In this document: piece after piece, positions 58,697 through 64,000 of the stretch
Layout of the letters: every line of letters begins with the position of its first letter
Numbering within the stretch: position 1 is the stretch's first letter
From: Bacillus alkalicellulosilyticus
GTDB lineage: Bacteria; Bacillota; Bacilli; Bacillales; Bacillaceae_F
Direction: 5' to 3'
Assembly: GCF_002019795.1 (NCBI RefSeq)
Contig: NZ_KV917381.1
Location: 326,001-390,000 of the forward strand
Length of the DNA: 64,000 nt
Notes under the pieces: generated by a model
What the model saw: the letters and a program-made list of their open reading frames with translations, nothing else
The model's database searches: none
Told to the model about the DNA's origin: nothing
Made by a program: the position numbers and the translations under genes

Positions 58697-59707
58697 TTAG
58701 TTTTTAATGGCCAAGTCAAATAGATGGGGTACACGGTTCGTTTCTGCATAGCCATCATCATGCTCACGCTCATCGGTTAAAGCTTCAACCGGACAGGCTT
58801 GAACACACTTCAAACAGCCTTTGCAATATTGATAATCAATTCCCTGTAAAAACATTTGCGGTCTTCCTTTTTTATCTGCTTTTTCTTCCCATACAAAGCA
58901 GAAGTCAGGACAGACTGTATCACAGGCTGCACAGTTAATGCATTTATCATCATGAAAATGAGGCAGCATACCAGCACGTGAGATACTTAAATCTTTTAAA
59001 ATACTATTTCCAGGGTTAATTACCGTTCCTCCGATGGGTTGTGTTTCAAAGCCAAGGTTTGGTTCATGTCTTGTAAACGCTTTCGGTTCAACTCCATCTT
59101 CAAGTTCAAATGTTTTAAATTGAACCTCTTTAAATCCGCGGTCAAACGTACGGATATTTGGTTCTACTAGATGTGGATATTTGTGCTCGAAGGTACGACG
59201 AATCGTATTTCTCATTGAATCAGCGTCTAAGAAATCAAGAATACGATAAAGAGCACCCATCATAGCTGTATTTACTTTCGTTTGTTCTTCTAATGCAATT
59301 TCTGTTGCATCAATAACAGCAATTGTTCCGCCTTGGATGTCCATCATTGCTTTAAGTTGTTCAGGTGATTTTTTAGAGTTTACTAGAATGACACTGTCTG
59401 GAAAAATTCCACTTGTACAGTCTTGTGTTTTGAAAAGAGCATCATGAAAAATGCCAACAACGTGGGGACGTTCAATAGGTGTTGTGTCTCGAATGTTTGT
59501 CTCCGGGTCACAAAAACGAATATGTGCTTTTACAGGGGAGCCTTTTTTCTCAGATCCGTATGATGAAAAACCAACTCCATTGAGTCCGTTTCCGACAACG
59601 CCATCCTCAGAAAGCATCTTTCCTGCCAAGTTGGCTCCTAATCCACCGATAGATTCTAGACGAATTTCAAAGAAGCCAAGTTCATTTACTTTTGGTAATT
59701 TTGTCAA
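58697..59707 (-). CDS. 2-Oxoacid:ferredoxin oxidoreductase, fused gamma and delta subunits
   Basis: The 336-residue protein has an N-terminal gamma-type domain (about 1-220; 'EIRLESIGGLGANLAGKMLSEDG', 'SYGSEKKGSPVKAHIRF'). A C-terminal delta part carries two [4Fe-4S] motifs, 'CINCAACDTVCPDFC' and 'CKGCLKCVQACPVEAL'. It supplies electron transfer and CoA-site elements to the alpha-beta protein. It starts with TTG 59707 (TTGACAAAATTACC), 7 bp after GGAGG. It is the first gene of a two-gene operon with its own promoter. Confidence 0.9.
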   Translation of the reverse strand: MTKLPKVNELGFFEIRLESIGGLGANLAGKMLSEDGVVGNGLNGVGFSSYGSEKKGSPVKAHIRFCDPETNIRDTTPIERPHVVGIFHDALFKTQDCTSGIFPDSVILVNSKKSPEQLKAMMDIQGGTIAVIDATEIALEEQTKVNTAMMGALYRILDFLDADSMRNTIRRTFEHKYPHLVEPNIRTFDRGFKEVQFKTFELEDGVEPKAFTRHEPNLGFETQPIGGTVINPGNSILKDLSISRAGMLPHFHDDKCINCAACDTVCPDFCFVWEEKADKKGRPQMFLQGIDYQYCKGCLKCVQACPVEALTDEREHDDGYAETNRVPHLFDLAIKN

Positions 59708-59790
59708 AAGTATTCCTCCAATCTTGATAGGGATAGTGTGTTTTAAGTAGGTTTCAAATGTTGTAAATTTTCAATCAATTCAGTAATATT

Positions 59791-59819
59791 ATTGTAACAG
59801 GTACTGAATTCAAATACAA
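59791..59819 (-). promoter_or_regulatory. Promoter of the 2-oxoacid oxidoreductase operon
   Basis: On the minus strand TTGTAT (59814-59819), 17 bp, then TACAAT (59791-59796), about 85 bp before the start codon. Confidence 0.6.
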
Positions 59820-59884
59820 CAGAACTTTGGGTATTGAAACAAAATATACAAAATTAGGTGTCAATATATTGATATGAGTAGTTT

Positions 59885-59960
59885 TTGTGAAACATACCAG
59901 CTAGCATTATAATATGCTGTTGGTATAGTACAGGTGATATTTGTACTGTAACAGATGGGA
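59885..59960 (+). promoter_or_regulatory. Orphan forward promoter with overlapping inverted repeats
   Basis: TTGTGA (59885-59890), 17 bp, TATAAT (59908-59913). ATACC...AGCAT and ATGCT...GGTAT form an interrupted palindrome centred on the -10. A second pair, AGTAC and GTACT (about 59938-59959), follows downstream. GGGAGG at 59957-59962 has no plausible start codon after it. A transcript from here would end near the hairpin at 60026-60063, without a recognisable protein. The rest of the 59820-60110 gap shows nothing else. Confidence 0.45.
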
Positions 59961-60025
59961 GGCTTTGGAATAATAATAAGAAAAACGTATTTTAATTACC
60001 AACTTCCTATTTCAGTGCATGAGGA

Positions 60026-60063
60026 AAAAACGAGGGTACGGAAATTGAATTTCCATACCCTTT
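60026..60063. terminator. Terminator after the MEDS histidine kinase gene
   Basis: GGGTACGGAAAT and ATTTCCATACCC form the stem. On the minus strand it is followed by CGTTTTTTCC, a good U-tract for the kinase gene. Confidence 0.85.
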
Positions 60064-60110
60064 AGTTAAAGCGAAAAAAACTGGTGGTACTAGTGAAAAA
60101 ATCTAATAAC

Positions 60111-61403
60111 CTAGATAGGAAATACTACTTGAATAAATGTCCCTTTTCCAGGCTGAGATTCAACAGATATCGTTCCATTAAAATGGGAGACTAGTTTATT
60201 TACCATGAAAAGTCCAATCCCTTGGCCTGGAACAGCAGCATCGTTTTTTTGATATTTCTGAAACAATTTATCTATTTGAGTAGGGGCAATTCCAATTCCG
60301 TGGTCGATCACTTCAATGATAAGAAATTCGTCACTAGTATAGCAGCGGAATGAAACGATTCCGCCTTCATAGCTAAATTTGATGGCATTGCTAAGTAAGT
60401 TTGAAATGATTAGTTTATAACCCATAAGGTTTCCTTTTACTAAAAGGGAATCAGGAATGTGGATTGTTTTCTCAATGTATATATTTTGAGTGCGAGCCTT
60501 GACCTCCATGATTTCAAGTACTTCTTTAATCGGAGTTATTATCTTTAATAGCTTGTGCTTCCAAAACGTATCGCTTGTTAACATTTGTTCTGTTTCAATA
60601 ATATGATGAATTTCATGGTCAATGGCAACGGAATAGTCCTCTATTAATCCAAGACGTTCTCTCATACTTGGGTCGTTTGTTTCGGATTTTAGAATCGTAG
60701 CAAATGATTTAATAACAGTAAGAGGATTTCGGACTTCATGAGCAACTACATGAATAAAATCAAGCTTTTGGCGATAGAAATCGATTTCAGACTCAATTTC
60801 TCTCTGTGTGGTTAATGAAGGAAATACAGTTTCTTCTAACTGATTATAAAGGGGAGATTTCACTAGTTCTTTATCGGTCATAAAGTATTCATGGCTTCGA
60901 AGCATTTCTGTTTGAGTGACAGAGGACACTTTATTTCCATCATAACAACAAACAGTCATATAGCCAATTTCATTAACGGAAATATCAGCGTGTTGTTCAT
61001 AATTATTAAGTTCTTCGGAACATGGTTTCTCGACCCAATCAACAAACCCCCATATACGAACAGAAAGGTTTTCGTCAACGTATGGTTGTAAGGTCTTTTT
61101 AAAATTATGTAATATACGTTCGAAGTGAAAATGACCGTACATTTCATAAAAATCATAGTTGTTTACATACTGTACAATACTATTAATTTGTTCCTCATGT
61201 AATAAATCTTTTAATTTATTCAGTACAGATTGATAGTGTGTAAGGTTATCAATATAGACAACACGTTGATTCATTGTATTGGCTAACATTATGAAAGAAA
61301 CAACATTGTCTATGTATTTTTCTTCGTCTTGATAAAAATATAAAATGTGGGACCCATCATTAATTTGTATATTTTTAGTCAAGGAGATTGTCTTTGATTT
61401 CAA
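60111..61403 (-). CDS. Sensor histidine kinase with N-terminal MEDS domain
   Basis: The 430-residue soluble kinase has an N-terminal MEDS (DcmR-like sensory) domain at about 10-180, with 'GSHILYFYQDEEKYIDNVVSFI' and 'RIWGFVDWVEKP'. The HisKA region carries the phospho-accepting histidine in 'HVVAHEVRNPLTVIKSF'. The ATPase shows N-box 'NLLSNAIKFSYEGG', G1 'VIDHGIGI' and G2 'GQGIGLFMV'. No transmembrane segment is present, so it senses a cytoplasmic or diffusible cue. It starts with TTG 61403 after GGTGAGG. No response regulator is adjacent. The HD-GYP gene lies 102 bp upstream on the same strand. Confidence 0.88.
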   Translation of the reverse strand: MKSKTISLTKNIQINDGSHILYFYQDEEKYIDNVVSFIMLANTMNQRVVYIDNLTHYQSVLNKLKDLLHEEQINSIVQYVNNYDFYEMYGHFHFERILHNFKKTLQPYVDENLSVRIWGFVDWVEKPCSEELNNYEQHADISVNEIGYMTVCCYDGNKVSSVTQTEMLRSHEYFMTDKELVKSPLYNQLEETVFPSLTTQREIESEIDFYRQKLDFIHVVAHEVRNPLTVIKSFATILKSETNDPSMRERLGLIEDYSVAIDHEIHHIIETEQMLTSDTFWKHKLLKIITPIKEVLEIMEVKARTQNIYIEKTIHIPDSLLVKGNLMGYKLIISNLLSNAIKFSYEGGIVSFRCYTSDEFLIIEVIDHGIGIAPTQIDKLFQKYQKNDAAVPGQGIGLFMVNKLVSHFNGTISVESQPGKGTFIQVVFPI

Positions 61404-61505
61404 ATTTACCTCACCTCCACTAAATTATAACTAAAAAAAGTAGAATTGTCCTAGAAAATAAGAGTATACAAAAGATTTAGCCTTTGTATACCCATTGCAT
61501 TAGTT

Positions 61506-62534
61506 TTATATAAGTGTTGCGATAGTAAGAGATGAATCTCTTCGTAAATCAATATACTTTTCGTTCATGCGCACCAATGGTTTGTGAGGTTCATCATCGT
61601 GAATAAAGATAATTTCAGCTACTTCACCATTGTTTAATGTGACAGATTCATAGAGGTGCTGCCTCATAATATATCGTATAAAAGGAACAACAATGGAAGG
61701 GTTTAATCTATTACCTAACGACTCGTTGACCAATTCAAATACGGAAGCAAATGAAGTTTTCTTTTCACCATAAGGTTTCATACTCATGGCACTAAAGCAA
61801 TCAGCTACAGAAACAATTTGGATAAAAAAAGGAATTTCACTTTCCTTTAAATGTGATGGATAGCCACTACCATCAATCCTTTCATGGTGCGAACGGGCAG
61901 CTTGGTGGACAAGAGGGTCTAGGGGCTCAAGAATTCGAAGTAAACCGTATCCGAACAGCGTATGTTCTTTTACATCATCATATTCGCTACTTGATAGAGG
62001 ACCGTCCTTTTTAGTCATTAATGGGTCAACATGAAGCATTCCAATGTCATGAAATAATCCCATCGTTGATAACAAATACCAATCACTCTTCGGCAAAGCT
62101 AAGCACCTTCCTATTAAAGCTGCAATAATTCCAACATTCATACTATGTTGATATAGGTGATCATCTGGTTTAAATTCGGTGTTTAGAAGTCGTAACAAAG
62201 ACACATCCGCTAAGGCTGAAGTTACGAGCTTGTGATATTCTAATAGAATTGATTGCACATTAGTCATTTCTACTTTGAGGATTAAATGAAAAGCTTCTTT
62301 AATCTGTTCTAGGGTAGAAAGGTAGTTTTTTTGATTTTCAATAGAAATAGCTTTAGCAGAGGGTCTTGCTTTTTCAACAGCCACACTTTTACCAAAACGG
62401 TACTTTTGTAGCGTTACAATATGAATCTCTTTTAATGTAATTCCTTGTTTAAGAAGTAGAATTCCTTCATTAGAATAGATATCCTCTTTTAACATGCTAC
62501 CAACCAAATCAAAGGAAATATCAATTTGCTCCAT
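61506..62534 (-). CDS. HD-GYP domain cyclic-di-GMP phosphodiesterase
   Basis: The 342-residue protein has an N-terminal region of about 130 residues that is a DUF3391-like/unknown module, then an HD-GYP domain. The histidine of 'HSMNVGIIAALIG', the metal pair in 'GLFHDIGMLHVDP', 'EHTLFGYGLL', 'SHHERIDGSGYPSHL' with an intact GYP triplet, and 'IVSVADCFSAM' are all present. It should hydrolyse c-di-GMP. GAGGAG precedes ATG 62534. It diverges from a gene controlled by a c-di-GMP riboswitch, so the enzyme and the sensor RNA are neighbours. Confidence 0.93.
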   Translation of the reverse strand: MEQIDISFDLVGSMLKEDIYSNEGILLLKQGITLKEIHIVTLQKYRFGKSVAVEKARPSAKAISIENQKNYLSTLEQIKEAFHLILKVEMTNVQSILLEYHKLVTSALADVSLLRLLNTEFKPDDHLYQHSMNVGIIAALIGRCLALPKSDWYLLSTMGLFHDIGMLHVDPLMTKKDGPLSSSEYDDVKEHTLFGYGLLRILEPLDPLVHQAARSHHERIDGSGYPSHLKESEIPFFIQIVSVADCFSAMSMKPYGEKKTSFASVFELVNESLGNRLNPSIVVPFIRYIMRQHLYESVTLNNGEVAEIIFIHDDEPHKPLVRMNEKYIDLRRDSSLTIATLI

Positions 62535-62644
62535 AACTACATCTCCTCACGATTAAAGGAACATTGTATTTCTTCTCATTTTACCTTTAGCTATTGTCTT
62601 ATTTCAACAAAATATTACAAAAATTTAGAGAATAAATAAGGAGA

Positions 62645-62656
62645 ATTGTCGACAAT
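62645..62656. promoter_or_regulatory. Perfect 12-bp palindrome between divergent c-di-GMP genes
   Basis: ATTGTCGACAAT is exactly self-complementary and lies about 110 bp upstream of the HD-GYP start and 24 bp upstream of the -35 of the opposite promoter. It may be a repressor site; the protein is unknown. Confidence 0.35.
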
Positions 62657-62679
62657 CGTAAAATGTACTAATAAAAATA

Positions 62680-62708
62680 GAGACAAAAAGATAACGCTAT
62701 CATATAAT
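62680..62708 (+). promoter_or_regulatory. Promoter of the riboswitch-controlled gene
   Basis: GAGACA (62680-62685), 17 bp, then TATAAT (62703-62708). Transcription would begin near 62715, just before the aptamer. Confidence 0.55.
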
Positions 62709-62728
62709 AAGTGTAATAAATTGATAAA

Positions 62729-62798
62729 GGCAAACTTGTTGAAAAGCAAGGACGCAAAGCTATGGGCCTAAGCGATATCGTACGGTTGCCAAGCTGCC
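62729..62798 (+). ncRNA. c-di-GMP-I (GEMM-I) riboswitch aptamer
   Basis: Conserved GGCAAAC (62729-62735), the GAAA tetraloop region at about 62741-62744, GGACGCAAAGC (62750-62760), GGGCCTAA (62764-62771) and GGTTGCC...GCTGCC at the 3' end match the GEMM-I consensus. P1 can be formed by GGCA (62729-62732) and TGCC (62795-62798). It binds cyclic di-GMP and controls the secreted-protein gene that begins 46 bp later. Confidence 0.93.
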
Positions 62799-62838
62799 AA
62801 ACCTCATTTCGAGGCTTTGGGCCTAAAATGAGGAGAGG
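62796..62838 (+). promoter_or_regulatory. Riboswitch expression platform with two exclusive hairpins
   Basis: Hairpin A pairs GCCAAACCTC (62796-62805) with GAGGCTTTGGGC (62811-62822) and leaves AGGAGAGG free. Hairpin B pairs CCTCATTT (62802-62809) with AAATGAGG (62826-62833) and covers the start of that Shine-Dalgarno. A also shares three bases with the aptamer P1. No U-tract is present, so control is probably translational. The direction (ON or OFF) is not certain. Confidence 0.65.
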
Positions 62839-62844
62839 TATATA

Positions 62845-63735
62845 ATGAAGAAGTGTAAGGCAAAAGTACTATGTATCTATTTTATTGTTATGGCAATGGT
62901 GATAGTTTCTTTTGCAAAACCGGGTGAGGCTAAAACTATGGAGAAAGCTACTTGGCTCTGGGATACGTATGAAATTGTTCATCATCAAGCTGACGTAGTA
63001 GCATTTCTGATTGAACAAGGAGCTACAACTGTATACTTACAAATTAATAGAGACATACCAATGAATCATTACAGAGCTTTCATTCAACGGGCTAATAGTG
63101 TTAATATAAAAGTTCATGCGCTTGATGGAGCACCGAGCTGGGCTTCCAAGAATGGAAAAAGGCAATATCAGCCGTTACTAGATTGGTTAAGAACGTACCA
63201 ACAGCAAGCACATCAAAATGAAAAGTTTACTGGTATTCATATTGATGTAGAGCCTTATCTATTAGCAGATTGGACAAGGAGTCAACAAAGAACAATTGAA
63301 TTCTTTCAAGAAGTAGTGATTGATTTTAGAGTGTTATCAAGTCAGTTATCAATAGAATTTGGTGTAGACTTACCATTTTGGTTTGATGAAGTCTCCTTTT
63401 CAAATAAAACGTATGGCAAAGGAATTCTATCAAACTGGGTCATTGACCAATCTGATGTTGTAACCTTAATGGCCTATCGTAACTTTGCAGAGGGACCAAA
63501 TGGAATTATTGAATTAGTAAGAAATGAAATGACCTATGCCTCAATTAAGGGCAAGAGCATTGTTGTTGGTGTTGAAACAATGGCATCAAATGAGGGTTCT
63601 CATATTAGCTTTTTTGAACAAAAGCATAAGTTAAATACGGAACTGGCGAAAGTAACTCAAGCATATGCCAATTCAGCAAGCTTTAAGGGAGTGGCAGTTC
63701 ATCATTATAGTAGTTGGAAGCAATTAATGAAATAG
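62845..63735 (+). CDS. Secreted TIM-barrel, glycoside-hydrolase-like protein
   Basis: The 296-residue protein has a signal peptide of about 28-30 residues ('YFIVMAMVIVSFAKPGEAKT'). Its mature part resembles a GH18-like TIM barrel: 'GATTVYLQINRD', 'GIHIDVEPYLLADW' (an E following two strand-end acidic residues, as in DxxDxE motifs) and 'VVTLMAYRNFAEG'. Family and substrate are unresolved; a polysaccharide or peptidoglycan strand is a fair guess. GAGGAGAGG precedes ATG 62845. Control by c-di-GMP suggests a role in matrix or surface remodelling. Confidence 0.8.
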   Translation: MKKCKAKVLCIYFIVMAMVIVSFAKPGEAKTMEKATWLWDTYEIVHHQADVVAFLIEQGATTVYLQINRDIPMNHYRAFIQRANSVNIKVHALDGAPSWASKNGKRQYQPLLDWLRTYQQQAHQNEKFTGIHIDVEPYLLADWTRSQQRTIEFFQEVVIDFRVLSSQLSIEFGVDLPFWFDEVSFSNKTYGKGILSNWVIDQSDVVTLMAYRNFAEGPNGIIELVRNEMTYASIKGKSIVVGVETMASNEGSHISFFEQKHKLNTELAKVTQAYANSASFKGVAVHHYSSWKQLMK

Positions 63736-63738
63736 GGT

Positions 63739-63785
63739 GACGAGGCAGGGACAGAAGGTTGTTATTACCTTTGTCTCTGCTTTTA
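63739..63785 (+). terminator. Terminator after the secreted-protein gene
   Basis: GAGGCAGGGACAGAAGGT and ACCTTTGTCTCTGCTTTT form the stem, again of the ACAAAAGGT family. Confidence 0.8.
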
Positions 63786-63846
63786 TTTGTTATACTACTT
63801 TATCTTCATTCAATAGTAAGTGGTTTGTATCTTTCAGGAGGATTTC

Positions 63847-63876
63847 TTGACAAAAGGCTTTTCCTTGCAGTATTAA
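63847..63876 (+). promoter_or_regulatory. Promoter of the response-regulator gene
   Basis: TTGACA (63847-63852), 18 bp, then TATTAA (63871-63876). Confidence 0.55.
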
Positions 63877-63908
63877 GGAAGTAATAGAAAAGATAGAGGA
63901 GCAAAAAA

Positions 63909-64000
63909 ATGGCGGGAGAAAAAATCTTGGTAATAGAAGATGAAACAAAAATTGCTAGAGTCCTTAAGTTAGAGTTGGAACATGAGGGATATAGCGTGAG
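63909..64000 (+). CDS. Response regulator, N-terminal fragment (truncated by window end)
   Basis: ATG 63909, after GAGGAG, begins 'MAGEKILVIEDETKIARVLKLELEHEGYSV', the first strand and helix of a CheY-like receiver with the acidic pair E10-D11. The 'LKLELEHEGYSV' segment is typical of OmpR/PhoB regulators. The rest lies outside the window, so the output domain and partner kinase are unknown. Confidence 0.85.
   Translation, partial: MAGEKILVIEDETKIARVLKLELEHEGYSV

Noticed and set aside
59954-60063. 36-codon frame starting at the ATG that precedes GGAGGC
   Set aside because: It has no upstream ribosome-binding site and ends inside the terminator; an RNA-only product is more plausible.

Overview
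The window looks like chromosome of a low-GC, Gram-positive Bacillaceae. The gene set suggests an alkaliphilic or soil Bacillus relative: an NhaC antiporter, CIRCE/HrcA, PerR- and AraR-type operators, a GlpP antiterminator, PadR and YndJ. Species assignment is inference. I saw no tRNA or rRNA gene, CRISPR array, prophage or complete IS element. The window starts inside an acetyltransferase gene and ends inside a response-regulator gene.

Layout. 0.4-2.6 kb: katG (minus strand) with a PerR-like box at its promoter. 3.1-13 kb: a regulon for intracellular use of arabinan and arabinoside fragments, comprising a GH43 enzyme, an atypical L-ribulokinase, araD, araA, a GH127 beta-L-arabinofuranosidase and GH51 abfA. 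AraR-like operators sit inside two of its promoters and a cre-like site precedes GH127. No sugar transporter or araR gene is present here. 13-19 kb: DUF6171 and DUF2200 genes, an RsbW-like kinase/STAS/chemoreceptor operon, an SDR and an aldo-keto reductase. 19-25.6 kb: SelO, NhaC and a yndG-yndH-yndJ-like cassette. 25.7-33.5 kb: glutaminyl-tRNA synthetase (unusual in Bacillus), L-lactate dehydrogenase, a luciferase-like oxidoreductase, two glycosyltransferases and truA. 33.7-39.1 kb: a probable glycerophosphate-related operon (HAD phosphatase, GlpP, ABC binding protein, two permeases, TIM-barrel protein) with a terminator-like leader hairpin. 39.3-44.4 kb: a KamA-family radical SAM aminomutase, small proteins, PadR/DUF2812 and htpG behind a perfect CIRCE element.

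44.7-51.2 kb: SGNH esterase, a glutaredoxin-like protein, zinc-ribbon and membrane proteins, a TRM11-like methyltransferase, and an AraC regulator divergent from an oxidoreductase/isomerase pair. 51.4-56.1 kb: a histidine-rich protein with a DUF2243 membrane protein, a polar amino acid ABC transporter and a C39-like peptidase. 56.4-59.7 kb: a two-gene 2-oxoacid:ferredoxin oxidoreductase (gamma-delta fusion followed by alpha-beta fusion). 60.1-64 kb: a MEDS-domain histidine kinase and an HD-GYP phosphodiesterase, divergent from a c-di-GMP-I riboswitch that controls a secreted TIM-barrel protein, then the start of a response regulator.

Many intergenic gaps hold related terminator-like hairpins of two families, one built on GAGGGCACTGAAAA and one on GAGGNTGGGACAAAAGGT. 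Some are embedded in longer repeats with exact shared blocks. The strongest candidates for new biology are the c-di-GMP locus at 61.5-63.7 kb, the GlpP-linked leader, the KamA protein with altered substrate-site residues, an orphan promoter with an overlapping inverted repeat at 59.9 kb, and the repeat families.
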